NCBI GenBank assembly: GCA_000720375.1
Contig: JOAA01000012.1
Location: 248,001-312,000, forward strand
DNA: 64,000 bases
Source: Rhodococcus rhodnii
GTDB taxonomy: Bacteria > Actinomycetota > Actinomycetes > Mycobacteriales > Pseudonocardiaceae
Reading direction: 5' to 3'
In this document: piece after piece, positions 10,428-18,629 of the stretch
Layout of the letters: each line of letters opens with the position of its first letter
Position numbering within the stretch: the stretch's first letter is position 1
Translations under genes and position numbers: made by a program
Notes under the pieces: model-generated
Seen by the model: only the letters and a program-made list of their open reading frames with translations
The model's database searches: none
Told to the model about the DNA's origin: nothing

Positions 10428-10480
10428 GCCGAGATGGAAGCATCTCCGCCTCCGCGTCGGAACCGAGTTTCAGCCAGGCG

Positions 10481-11743
10481 TCACTTGGTGGGTTTGTACG
10501 ACGTGCCCTTGTACACGGCGAGGTACTTGTCGACCATCTCCGGGGCGACGCCGGGAGCGTCCGGCGCGTCCTGGCCGGTCTTGGCGTCCAGGGTGACGGG
10601 GGCGTTCGCGCCGGTGCCGTAGACCAGGCCGTGGTAGGCGGCGGTGACGCTGGGCGGAACGCGGTCCGTCGTCTTCGTGATCTCCCACATCGGTTTCGCG
10701 CCGATCGAGTTCACGTCGAACGCGAAGGTCCGCTCACTCTGGCCGTCGCACACGATCATCGAGGTCTGGTCGTAGAAGCACGACATCCGGTAGCCCGCGC
10801 CGAACGACGTGTTGATCGGCAGGCTGTAGAGCGACTTGCCGCTGGTCACGTCGATCAGGTCGAACTGGTAGTCCGCCGTGCTGTAGACCTGACGGCTGCT
10901 GCCGATGATCTTCGGTGCGAGTGGCATGATCTGCGTGCCGTAGCCGCCGAGCGTGGTCGACCATTTCTGGGCGCCGTCGGTCTCGGCGAGGCCGGTCAGC
11001 GAACGTTGTTCGCCGATGAACGGTTTGCCCGCGTTGCCGACGATCACGCCGCTGTCGACGTCGCCTGCCAGGAACTGGTCCTTGTTCCAGCGCACCTGGT
11101 GCGTGCTCGCGTCGACCACGAACGTCTGGCCGATGCTGGCGTCCTGGCTGTAGTACGTGACCACGACCGAGGTGTCGCTCACGCCGACCACGCTGGTTTC
11201 CCCGTCGTTGGTGTTGCCGGGGTCTTTCACGTCGACGTCGATGGTCGTCGACCAGTCCGCTTTACCGGACTTGACGTCCACGGCCACCAGTTCGATCACT
11301 GGACGCGCGGGCTTGGTTCCCTGTGCCGGCGCCTTGCCGCTGAACGCCGCATAGATCCGGTCCTGGTGCGCGAACGGAGCCGAGGTCGCGTCCTGACCGG
11401 AGGGCTTGACCGTCGCGGGCACCGCCCACAGTGGATCCGCGGTGAGGCCGTCGAAGGCGTTCAGCCCTTTGCCGTCGACGCTGTAGATGTTTCCGTCGTG
11501 CAGTGTCGCCCTTGGCTTGTCACGGTTGAAGAAGGTCCCGTCGGGGAACTTCGCCGCGGTCTTCTCGAACACCTTCGGCGGGTCGAACGCCTGGCGTGGC
11601 GGCTTCGGCGCGCTGGTCGGCGCCTCCGGCGCCACCGGTGTGTTCGGTGTGGACTGTCCTGTTCGGGCGTCGTTTCCGCTTCCGCAGCCCGCCGCCACGG
11701 CTGCGATCAGCACGACACCCAATCCCGCCCTCAAGCCTCGCAT
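10481..11743 (-). CDS. Lipoprotein with PQQ-like beta-propeller
   Basis: About 420 residues with a lipoprotein signal (hydrophobic segment ending AVAAGC, cysteine near residue 20) and a Pro/Thr-rich linker. The body has repeated blade-like motifs such as YSVDGKGLNAFDG, ELVAVDVKSGKADWS and FVVDASTHQVRWNKD, typical of PQQ-like (WD40-type) propeller domains that bind no proven cofactor. It should sit on the outer face of the membrane. I chose the ATG at 11743 because GGGGA lies 6 nt before it; the ATG at 11749 leaves too little spacing. The regulator gene upstream runs the same way but 90 nt apart. Confidence 0.82.
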   Translation of the reverse strand: MRGLRAGLGVVLIAAVAAGCGSGNDARTGQSTPNTPVAPEAPTSAPKPPRQAFDPPKVFEKTAAKFPDGTFFNRDKPRATLHDGNIYSVDGKGLNAFDGLTADPLWAVPATVKPSGQDATSAPFAHQDRIYAAFSGKAPAQGTKPARPVIELVAVDVKSGKADWSTTIDVDVKDPGNTNDGETSVVGVSDTSVVVTYYSQDASIGQTFVVDASTHQVRWNKDQFLAGDVDSGVIVGNAGKPFIGEQRSLTGLAETDGAQKWSTTLGGYGTQIMPLAPKIIGSSRQVYSTADYQFDLIDVTSGKSLYSLPINTSFGAGYRMSCFYDQTSMIVCDGQSERTFAFDVNSIGAKPMWEITKTTDRVPPSVTAAYHGLVYGTGANAPVTLDAKTGQDAPDAPGVAPEMVDKYLAVYKGTSYKPTK

Positions 11744-11835
11744 GCACATTCCCCGGTCCGTGGGTCACCGTCAGCCGGGATCGTAGGAAGTCCGGCTTTC
11801 GGTCGCGGCGCGAAACTCTTGCGGTTTTCTTGCGG

Positions 11836-12411
11836 TCAGTCCTCAGTGAGCAGTCGCTGGCCTTCGCGCGCCCATTCGGCACGGGTCCGCGCGACGGCCG
11901 CGACTCCGGCGAAGACGTGGGCTTTGAGCCGGGCGATCCGGTCGTGTTCGGACGGATCGCGCCGGGTCAGCCGTTCCTTGAGCAGCATGGTGTCCTTGTT
12001 CAGCAGCCGTTGCCGGTGCGCTTCGGCCTCGGCCGCCGCCTTTTCCTGCTCGGCGATGAACTGGTCGAGCACGGCGTGCGCCTTCTCCGCGTCGATCGTG
12101 TCGAAGTTCAACGCCTGCACCAGAAACGGGTCGCGTGGCGGTGAGGGATCGTGCGGTGTGGACAGCCACCGCGCGAGTTCCTCGCGCCCCTGGTCGGTCA
12201 CGCTGTACACGGTCCTGGTCAGCTTCGGCCCGCGCGGTTCGTCGTCGCCCGTGATCAGCCCGGCTCGTTCCATTCTGCGCAGCGTCGGGTAGATCTGGCT
12301 TTGCGGTGCGGCCCAGATCCACGCCGTTGAGCTGTCGAAGAACTGGACCAAGTCGTATCCGCTCATCGGGCGTGCCTCCAACACTCCCAGGAGCGCGTGC
12401 TGCAGCGACAT
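11836..12411 (-). CDS. PadR family transcriptional regulator
   Basis: 191 residues. The N-terminal winged helix is clear: ALLGVLEARPMSGYDL, SQIYPTLRRMERAGLI and the YSVTDQGREELARWL wing. The C-terminal half is a long charged helix (EQEKAAAEAEAHRQRLLNK) used for dimerisation, as in subfamily-2 (AphA-like) PadR regulators. PadR proteins repress genes for phenolic-acid or multidrug detoxification. It lies next to, and on the same strand as, the semialdehyde dehydrogenase end of the aromatic cluster, 28 nt away, and could regulate it. That link is inference only. Confidence 0.88.
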   Translation of the reverse strand: MSLQHALLGVLEARPMSGYDLVQFFDSSTAWIWAAPQSQIYPTLRRMERAGLITGDDEPRGPKLTRTVYSVTDQGREELARWLSTPHDPSPPRDPFLVQALNFDTIDAEKAHAVLDQFIAEQEKAAAEAEAHRQRLLNKDTMLLKERLTRRDPSEHDRIARLKAHVFAGVAAVARTRAEWAREGQRLLTED

Positions 12412-12439
12412 ACGCCAGATCCTAACCAGGTTGTGGTGC

Positions 12440-13864
12440 TTAGCCTGCGATGTTCATCGTGACGGTCTTCGGCTCGGTGAAGAACTCGCGGCTGAACGCG
12501 CCGCCTTCCCGGCCGACCCCCGAATCGCCCACACCGCCGAACGGTGCGCGCAGGTCACGGATGAAGAAGCAGTTGACCCAGACATTTCCGCTGCGCAGCG
12601 CGGCGGAAACGCGGTGTGCTCGGTGCAGGTTCTCGCTGAAGACCATGGCCGAGAGCCCGTACGGCGTCGAGTTGGCCAGGGACACGCCTTCCGGCTCGGA
12701 ATCGAACGGCGTGACCGTGACGACCGGGCCGAAGATCTCATCGGTCTGCACGGGAGCGTCCGCCGGAACGTCCGTGAGCACGGTCGGCCGGATGAACCAG
12801 TCGTGGTCGTGTCCACCCGTCACGACCGTGGCACCGGCCAGTTTGTCCTCCCGCAGGTACCCGCTGACCTTGGCGAAATGCTTCTCGCTGGCCAACGGGC
12901 CCAACGCGGTCTGCTGCCGCGACGGGTCACCGAGCACCATCGCGTCGGCTGCCGCGGTGAAGCGGCTCAGGAACTCGTCGTACACGCCACGCTGCACGAA
13001 CAACCGGGATCCCGCGAGGCAGACCTGGCCGGTGTTGCCGAACGCGGCCCGGATCGCCCAGTCGGTCGCGTTGTCCAGGTCGGCGTCGTCGAACACCAGG
13101 TTGGCGCCCTTGCCGCCGAGTTCGAAGCTGACCGGCGTCAGGTTCGTGGCCGCCGCCGACGCGATCGCGCGGCCGGTCAGCGACGAGCCGGTGAACGTGA
13201 TCCGGTCCACCCGTGGGTCTTTGACCAGCACCGCGCCCGCGTCACCGAAGCCGAGGACCACGTTGAGCACGCCCTCGGGAATGCCGGCTGCCAGCGCCAG
13301 CCTGCCCAGAATGGCCGCGGAGCGCGGGGTGTCCTCGGCGGGCTTGAGCACGACCGTGTTGCCCCAGGCCAGCGCGGGGGCGATCTTCCACGTCGCGAGC
13401 ATCATCGGGAAGTTCCACGGCGAGATCGCGGCGACGACACCAGCGGATTCGTAGCGCGTGTACGTGTGGTGCCCGGTGTCGCTCGGGAACGTCTCGGCCA
13501 GGCTGAGCCGCGCGTGATCGGCGAAGAACCGGATGTTCGCGACCGATCGCGGCACGTCGTGCCCGGCGGCCACAGCCTGCGGCTTGCCCATGTCGCGGCT
13601 TTCCGCTTCGGCCAGTTCGTCCGCGTGCTGCTCGATCAGATCAGCGAACTTGTGCAGCAGCCGCCCGCGCTCGGCGAAACCCAGTCGTGGCCACGGCCCG
13701 TCGTCGAACGCGCGCCGCGCGGCCGTGACAGCGGCGTCGATGTCGCCGTCGCCGCCGCGGGCGACCGTGGCGTAGCTCTGTCGCGTGTACGGGTCGATGT
13801 CGTCGTAGGTGGCGCCGTCGATCGAGTCGATCTCTTCGCCGCCGATGACGTGACGAATTTTCAT
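12440..13864 (-). CDS. Hydroxymuconic-semialdehyde-type aldehyde dehydrogenase
   Basis: 474 residues of the NAD-dependent aldehyde dehydrogenase superfamily, with the catalytic set visible: Asn in SPWNFPMM, Lys in VLKPAED, Glu in FELGGKG and nucleophile Cys in GQVCLAGSR. The motif order and the C-terminal RAPFGGVGDSGVGREGG resemble 2-hydroxymuconic or 5-carboxymethyl-2-hydroxymuconic semialdehyde dehydrogenases. This fits the extradiol dioxygenase across the divergent promoter, whose product it would oxidise to a 4-oxalocrotonate-type diacid. The ATG overlaps the stop of the transporter gene (ATGA), so the two are translationally coupled. Confidence 0.88.
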   Translation of the reverse strand: MKIRHVIGGEEIDSIDGATYDDIDPYTRQSYATVARGGDGDIDAAVTAARRAFDDGPWPRLGFAERGRLLHKFADLIEQHADELAEAESRDMGKPQAVAAGHDVPRSVANIRFFADHARLSLAETFPSDTGHHTYTRYESAGVVAAISPWNFPMMLATWKIAPALAWGNTVVLKPAEDTPRSAAILGRLALAAGIPEGVLNVVLGFGDAGAVLVKDPRVDRITFTGSSLTGRAIASAAATNLTPVSFELGGKGANLVFDDADLDNATDWAIRAAFGNTGQVCLAGSRLFVQRGVYDEFLSRFTAAADAMVLGDPSRQQTALGPLASEKHFAKVSGYLREDKLAGATVVTGGHDHDWFIRPTVLTDVPADAPVQTDEIFGPVVTVTPFDSEPEGVSLANSTPYGLSAMVFSENLHRAHRVSAALRSGNVWVNCFFIRDLRAPFGGVGDSGVGREGGAFSREFFTEPKTVTMNIAG

Positions 13865-15180
13865 GCGGTTCGTTCCTTCAGTTCGGGGTTGATGGCTTCG
13901 CGGAGGCGTTCGCCTGCCAGCGCGGGGGACAGCGGAACCAGCGAGGCCGCGAGCAGTCCGACGACCGCGACCGCGGCGAACATGTAGAAGTTCCACTGGA
14001 ATCCGGCTCCGGAGGCGATCACCAGGCCGCCGACGACCGGGCCGAGGATCGCGCCGAACCGGCCGACACCCAGCGCCCAGCCGATGCCGGTCGAGCGGGC
14101 GGTGACGGGGTAGTAGCGGGTGACGAACGCGTTGATCAGGTTCTGGGTGCCGATCGTGCCGTAGCCGGCGATCGCGACCAGGACGTAGATCGTGGCCACG
14201 GATGGGCGCACGGCCAGGGTCGCGATGCTCACCGCGGCCAGCAGGAACGAGATCACCAGCACCGGCTTGGACCCCACCCGGTCCGCCGCGCGGCCACCGA
14301 TGATCGAACCGATGATCGAGCCGACATTGAACACCAGCAGGAAGCTCAGCGCCGAGCCGAGCGGGAAGTCGGCCTGGCGCATGATCTGCGGCAGCCACGT
14401 GTTCATGCCGTAGACCATCAGCAACGCGCACAGGCTGGCCAGCCACAGCAGCACGGTCCCGGCGCGGAAGCCCGGCCTGGCGAGCTCACGGATACTGCTG
14501 TACCACGAACGTTTCTCCGGCCGGGCGACCTCGGGCACGGCGACACCCAGTTTCGCGGCGAGTGCTTCGGCTTTGGCCGTTTCTCCGCGCAGCACAAGGT
14601 ATTCCAGCGATTCGGGCAGGTAGCGCAGTGCGAGCGGGATGATGATCAGCACGGGGGCGGCGCCGATCAGGTACATGGTCTGCCAGCCCACCGCGGGGAT
14701 CAGCGGGATCGCCAGGGAAGCGGCCAGGATGCCGCCGACCGCGTACCCCGACTGCATGATCGTGTACGTCACGTTCTGTTTGCCGCGCGGGGCGTATTCG
14801 ACGACCAGAGCGGCGGCTGTCGGCATCAGCCCGCCAAGCCCGATACCGCTCAGGAACCGCAGCAGACCAAAGATTTCCGGCGACGGCGCGAGCGCGCACA
14901 ACGCGGTGAGCGCGGAGAACCACGTGACGCACGCGATCATGGTCCAGCGCCTGCCGAGCCAGTCGGTCACGGTGCCGATCAGCAGCGCGCCGATCAGCAT
15001 GCCGATCAACGCGTAGCTGCCGATCCGGCCGGCCTCGGCCGGGCCGATCTGCCATTCGGCGAGCAGCGACGGGACGGTGGTGCCGAACACCACCAGGTCG
15101 TATCCGTCGAATGCGACGGACAGGCCGCACAACGCGACGACTGTCCACAGTGTCCTGTTGGGTGTTCTTCCAGCGGCCAT
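13861..15180 (-). CDS. MFS aromatic-acid:H+ symporter-like transporter
   Basis: 439 residues with about 12 transmembrane helices. The signature DGYDLVVFGTTVPSLL in helix 1 and GTVTDWLGRRWTM between helices 2 and 3 are those of the aromatic acid:H+ symporter (AAHS) family (PcaK, MhpT, BenK). The substrate is probably the aromatic acid or phenol fed into the neighbouring meta-cleavage genes. The gene starts at an ATG 13 nt downstream of the aldolase-like gene and overlaps the dehydrogenase by 4 nt, forming a three-gene minus-strand operon. Confidence 0.88.
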   Translation of the reverse strand: MAAGRTPNRTLWTVVALCGLSVAFDGYDLVVFGTTVPSLLAEWQIGPAEAGRIGSYALIGMLIGALLIGTVTDWLGRRWTMIACVTWFSALTALCALAPSPEIFGLLRFLSGIGLGGLMPTAAALVVEYAPRGKQNVTYTIMQSGYAVGGILAASLAIPLIPAVGWQTMYLIGAAPVLIIIPLALRYLPESLEYLVLRGETAKAEALAAKLGVAVPEVARPEKRSWYSSIRELARPGFRAGTVLLWLASLCALLMVYGMNTWLPQIMRQADFPLGSALSFLLVFNVGSIIGSIIGGRAADRVGSKPVLVISFLLAAVSIATLAVRPSVATIYVLVAIAGYGTIGTQNLINAFVTRYYPVTARSTGIGWALGVGRFGAILGPVVGGLVIASGAGFQWNFYMFAAVAVVGLLAASLVPLSPALAGERLREAINPELKERTA

Positions 15181-15193
15181 GGTGGAAGCCCTT

Positions 15194-15835
15194 TCAGTGG
15201 TTGAGGTAGTCCCAGATCCGGTCGAGGAGCTCGGTTCCGGTCGCGAACCACGCGTTCTGTTCGTCTTCGGTGAGTGCGACGGGCATCAGGCCGGCGGCCG
15301 CCGCGGCGAGGGTGATCCGGCAGGACTCCTCGAGAATCCACATCCGGGCGACCGCCTCGCCGACGTTCCTGCCGACCGTGACGGCGCCGTTTCCCTTGAG
15401 AACACAGGCGAATCCGTCGCCGAGGGTGGCAGCGAGCTCCTTGCCGAGCTGCGGTTCACGGATCAGCCGTGCGTTCTGGAAGACCGGCACGACCGGGCCG
15501 AGCAGCGCGCCTTGCCCGTGCAGGGGATGGATGGCGGGCAACACGGCGGCGACGGCAGAGGTTGACGGCGGCTGAGCGCGGCAGATGGCCCCGACATCCG
15601 GGCGGGCCTTGGCGATGGCGATGTGAATCCAGGCTTCGCGGGGAATGCCGGTAGGCAAATCGCCGACATTGATATCGATCTCGGTGAATTGATCGTCGGT
15701 CAGTTCACCGAGTGGGCGAGGTGGTGTCAGCAGCAGCCTGTCGGTGTCAATACGGGCGCTGACGTGGCCAAACACCGTGACCAGACCGGCTCGGTGCAAG
15801 GCGCGTCCTGCGGTGGACAACTCGGTGGTGAGCAT
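15194..15835 (-). CDS. Class II aldolase/adducin-fold protein lacking metal ligands
   Basis: About 213 residues with the class II aldolase/adducin fold: GHVSARI near residue 23, PREAWIHIAIAKARPDVGAI at 65-84 and a final IWDYL. In zinc aldolases the next segment is HxHP, followed later by NHG. Here these are R86-A-Q88-P and GN149G, so all three histidine ligands are replaced. The enzyme is therefore either inactive, a metal-free decarboxylase or hydrolase, or uses other ligands. It is first in the minus-strand aromatic operon. The start is the ATG at 15835; the ATG at 15844 is possible. The in-frame extension to 15973 runs through the operator and is not credible. Confidence 0.8.
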   Translation of the reverse strand: MLTTELSTAGRALHRAGLVTVFGHVSARIDTDRLLLTPPRPLGELTDDQFTEIDINVGDLPTGIPREAWIHIAIAKARPDVGAICRAQPPSTSAVAAVLPAIHPLHGQGALLGPVVPVFQNARLIREPQLGKELAATLGDGFACVLKGNGAVTVGRNVGEAVARMWILEESCRITLAAAAAGLMPVALTEDEQNAWFATGTELLDRIWDYLNH

Positions 15836-15849
15836 GCCGCACATCGTGA

Positions 15850-15900
15850 CCTGTATATGTATACATGTCAATCTATTCTTGACAGATATACGTATACAGG
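15850..15900. promoter_or_regulatory. 51-bp inverted-repeat operator between divergent aromatic operons
   Basis: Two 22-bp arms (15850-15871 and 15879-15900) are inverted with 19 of 22 positions matching, around the spacer TCTATTC. Each arm contains GTATAC-type palindromic cores (TGTATACA-like, ACGTATACAG), in the style of GntR/FCD-family sites, and each ends in TTGACA, a -35-like hexamer pointing away from the spacer. One regulator dimer per arm could control both operons. No GntR gene is adjacent. Confidence 0.75.
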
Positions 15901-15906
15901 TATGGT
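15879..15906 (+). promoter_or_regulatory. Candidate promoter of the dioxygenase operon
   Basis: TTGACA (15879-15884) and TATGGT (15901-15906) are 16 nt apart, a good match to sigma-70-type elements. The spacer is the right arm of the inverted repeat, so operator binding would block RNA polymerase. The minus-strand TTGACA (complement of 15866-15871) has only a weak -10 match. Confidence 0.5.
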
Positions 15907-15953
15907 CGTAGCCATCGATCTTTCCCTGATCCCCGACGAAGCGGAGCTCTGCC

Positions 15954-16853
15954 GTGATCGAGCTGCAAGACATCGCCTATGTGCGCTCGGGTACCGCCGA
16001 CATGACCACCGCCGTCGACTTCGCGGTCGACGTGGTCGGCTTGGAACTGGTCGACCAAAGCAACGGGCATGCGTATCTACGAGCCGACAGCCGCCATCAC
16101 TGTCTCGCGTTCGTCGAAGGCGAGTCCGGCGTCCTGTCCACCGCGTTCACCCTCGTCGACGAGGACGCGTTAGCCGCAGCGGAATCGGAACTCGAAGCCG
16201 CGGGCGTCAAGGTCAGCCGAGGCGACCCGGCCGGTGCGGCGGCCCGGCACGTGCGGGACTACCTGGCCTTCGAGGACCCGTTCGGCAACGTGGTCGACCT
16301 GGTCGTCGACCAGACCCAGCTGTCTCGTCCGGTTCGTTTCGGCAGGACCGCGGGCATCACCGAGTTCGGCCACCTCTGTGTGGACGCGCCGGATGTGCGT
16401 GCGGCGTACAAGTTCTGGTCGACGCTGTTCAACGCGAAGGTCTCGGACTGGATCGGCGAGCTGGCGTGCCTGATGCGGATCGACCCGGTGCACCACAAGC
16501 TCGCCGTGTTCAAGGGCGACGGGCCGGGCCTGTGCCACATGAACTTCCAGGTCTCCTCGATCGACGACGTGATGCGCAGCTGGCACTTCCTGACCGAGCG
16601 CGGCGTCGAGATCGAGATGGGGCCAGGCCGTCACCCACAGTCCACCGCGATCTTCTTGTACTTCAAGGGTCCCGAGGGCCTGACGTACGAATACTCGTAT
16701 GGAGTCCGGAACATCACCGACCCGAACTGGCAGCCGCGGTATTTCGACCCGGCCGAGCCGGACGCGATCGACATGTGGTGCGGGACGACCAAGCGCCCGG
16801 GTACCATGACGCAGATCCCGGTCAGCGTCGAGGCGCGGGCACACGGACTGTGA
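15954..16853 (+). CDS. Type I extradiol (catechol-type) dioxygenase
   Basis: 299 residues made of two vicinal-oxygen-chelate modules, the fold of 2,3-dihydroxybiphenyl and catechol 2,3-dioxygenases. The Fe(II) ligands are visible in the second module: His in EFGHLCVDA, His in LCHMNFQV and Glu in LTYEYSYG. It should open a catechol ring by meta-cleavage to a hydroxymuconic semialdehyde. The GTG start has GGAG 8 nt upstream. It heads the plus-strand operon behind the inverted-repeat operator. The physiological catechol cannot be named from sequence. Confidence 0.9.
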   Translation: MIELQDIAYVRSGTADMTTAVDFAVDVVGLELVDQSNGHAYLRADSRHHCLAFVEGESGVLSTAFTLVDEDALAAAESELEAAGVKVSRGDPAGAAARHVRDYLAFEDPFGNVVDLVVDQTQLSRPVRFGRTAGITEFGHLCVDAPDVRAAYKFWSTLFNAKVSDWIGELACLMRIDPVHHKLAVFKGDGPGLCHMNFQVSSIDDVMRSWHFLTERGVEIEMGPGRHPQSTAIFLYFKGPEGLTYEYSYGVRNITDPNWQPRYFDPAEPDAIDMWCGTTKRPGTMTQIPVSVEARAHGL

Positions 16854-16901
16854 ACCGCCCCAGTGTCAACCGTACAAACAGCACACACAGAAAGTGGCGG
16901 T

Positions 16902-17672
16902 ATGACTGTCGAAGAGGCTGCCCGGCTTCTGCTCGCGCGTGAGGACGAGAAGACTGACGGCCCACCGTTGACCGACGAGTGGTCCGATTTGGACCTGGAG
17001 ACGGCGTATCGGATCCAGGACGAGACCCTACGGCTGCGGCTGGCTCGCGGCGAGACGCTGATCGGCGTCAAGCTGGGGCTGACCTCGCGGGCCAAGCAGC
17101 AGCGGATGAACGTGGCCAGCCCGCTCACCGCGTGGCTCACCGACGCCATGGTCCTGCCCGCGGGCGTTCCGGTGCCGATGGACAGGCTGATCCACCCGCG
17201 TGCCGAGCCGGAGATCGTTGTCACCCTCGGCCGTGACCTCGAAGGACCTGGCGTCACGGCGGCGACGGCACTGGGCGCGGTCGAGCACGTGTTCGCCGGC
17301 ATCGAGATCATCGACAGCCGGTACGCGGACTTCCGGTTCACGCTGCCCGATGTCGTGGCGGACAACGCCTCCTCTGGCGCGTTCGTGACGGGCCCGGTCG
17401 CGCGGGGTGTGGAGGGGTTCGACCTGTCGCTGGAGGCCTGTTCACTGGAGGTCGACGGCACCGTCGTGGGCACCGCGACCGGCGCGGCCGTGCAGGGGCA
17501 CCCGGCGGAGGCCATCGCCCTTGCCGCCAACGACCTCGGCCGTCGTGGCCGACGGTTGCGGGCCGGTTGGATCGTGTTGACTGGCGGGATGATGGACGCC
17601 GTGGCGGTGGTCAAGGATTCGACCGTGTCGGCGTCGTTCAGTTCGCTTGGCCGTGTCGTGGTGGGAGGCTGA
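16902..17672 (+). CDS. 2-keto-4-pentenoate hydratase / oxalocrotonate decarboxylase family
   Basis: 256 residues of the FAH superfamily (MhpD/XylJ/XylI type). The acidic metal-binding residues are visible in PRAEPEIVVTLG and IEIIDSRYADFRF, and GVKLGLTSRAKQQ near residue 55 is typical. It would be either the vinylpyruvate hydratase or the 4-oxalocrotonate decarboxylase of the meta pathway; these sister enzymes are hard to separate by eye and only one is present here. The start is the ATG at 16902 (MTVEEAARLL); the open frame extends further but without a good start. It lies 48 nt after the dioxygenase. Confidence 0.87.
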   Translation: MTVEEAARLLLAREDEKTDGPPLTDEWSDLDLETAYRIQDETLRLRLARGETLIGVKLGLTSRAKQQRMNVASPLTAWLTDAMVLPAGVPVPMDRLIHPRAEPEIVVTLGRDLEGPGVTAATALGAVEHVFAGIEIIDSRYADFRFTLPDVVADNASSGAFVTGPVARGVEGFDLSLEACSLEVDGTVVGTATGAAVQGHPAEAIALAANDLGRRGRRLRAGWIVLTGGMMDAVAVVKDSTVSASFSSLGRVVVGG

Positions 17673-17673
17673 C

Positions 17674-17859
17674 TTGCCGCTCGTACAGATTTCCGTTGCC
17701 GAGGGCCGTGATCCGGAAACGCTGCGGGCATGCCTGCAGGCCGTGCACAACGCGGTACGGGAGAGCCTTGGCGTGCGTGACGAGAGCATCCGGGTGTTGC
17801 TGACCGAGGTTTCGCCGTCGCTGTGGAGCTCCGGCGGGGTGACTTTGGCGGAACGCTAG
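17674..17859 (+). CDS. 4-oxalocrotonate tautomerase-like enzyme
   Basis: 61 codons from a TTG at 17674, one base after the previous stop. GGGAGG lies 5-10 nt before it. This start places Pro directly after the initiator (PLVQISVAEGRDPE), and Pro-1 is the catalytic base of the tautomerase superfamily once Met is removed. A longer frame starting at 17647 would bury this proline, so the TTG is right. It would convert 2-hydroxymuconate to 4-oxalocrotonate, after the dehydrogenase encoded on the other strand. Length equals that of classical 62-residue tautomerases. Confidence 0.88.
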   Translation: MPLVQISVAEGRDPETLRACLQAVHNAVRESLGVRDESIRVLLTEVSPSLWSSGGVTLAER

Positions 17860-17869
17860 GCTCTGGATC

Positions 17870-18613
17870 ATGCTCAGGGGGCGCGTGGCTTTGGTGACCG
17901 GTGTCAGTCGTCGTGCCGGGATTGGTTACGCCATCGCGCAACGACTCGCCGATCAGGGTGCGGAGTTGTTCGTGCATCACTATGCGCCCCATGACAGCGA
18001 GCAGCCGTGGGGCGCCGACTCGTCATTGCCGTTGGCCAGCTTGCCGAACGCGTCCGTCGACCTCGCGGATCCTGCTGGGCCGCAGCGTTTGATGGACGCC
18101 GCGATCGCCGCGTACGGGCACGTCGACATCCTCGTGTGCAACCACGCGCTGAGCGGTTCCGACGGTTCGCTCGGCGAGTTGGACGCGGCCATGCTCGACA
18201 AGCACTATGCCGTCAACACGCGGTCGACCATCCTGCTCACACAGGCTTTCGCCGCGCAGCACGACGGCCGCCCAGGCGGACGCGTCGTTTTCATGACCTC
18301 CGGCCAGGATCTCGGCCCGATGCGGAACGAAGTCGCGTACGCCGCGGCGAAGGGCGCGCTCGCGTCGATCAGCCGCACCTTGGCCGACCACCTCGCTGAC
18401 CAGCGGATCACGCTCAACACCGTGAACCCGGGCCCGGTCGACACCGGCTGGGCCTCGCCGGAGCTCCTCGAATCGATCAGGCCCCAGTTCCCGCAGGGCC
18501 GGTGGGGGACGCCGGACGACGCCGCGCGCCTGATCGCGTTCCTCGTCAGCGACGACGCGGCGTGGATCACCGGCCAGGTGATCAACTCCGACGGCGGAGT
18601 CCGCCCGGCCTAG
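17870..18613 (+). CDS. SDR family oxidoreductase
   Basis: 247 residues, a classical short-chain dehydrogenase. The cofactor motif reads TGVSRRAGIG (variant TGxxxxxGIG) and CNHAL replaces NNAG. The catalytic triad is Ser in FMTSGQD, Tyr and Lys in YAAAKG, and NPGPVDTG follows. The C-terminal NSDGGVRP is typical of FabG-like members. It starts 10 nt after the tautomerase and so belongs to the aromatic operon, perhaps oxidising a dihydrodiol or an alcohol side group. Substrate unknown. Confidence 0.87.
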   Translation: MLRGRVALVTGVSRRAGIGYAIAQRLADQGAELFVHHYAPHDSEQPWGADSSLPLASLPNASVDLADPAGPQRLMDAAIAAYGHVDILVCNHALSGSDGSLGELDAAMLDKHYAVNTRSTILLTQAFAAQHDGRPGGRVVFMTSGQDLGPMRNEVAYAAAKGALASISRTLADHLADQRITLNTVNPGPVDTGWASPELLESIRPQFPQGRWGTPDDAARLIAFLVSDDAAWITGQVINSDGGVRPA

Positions 18614-18629
18614 TCGATATGCTGGCCAG

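Noticed and set aside
12431..13987. A 518-codon plus-strand open frame opposite the aldehyde dehydrogenase
   Set aside because: It is antisense to a gene with full catalytic motifs and has Arg/Gly/Val-rich composition without domains.
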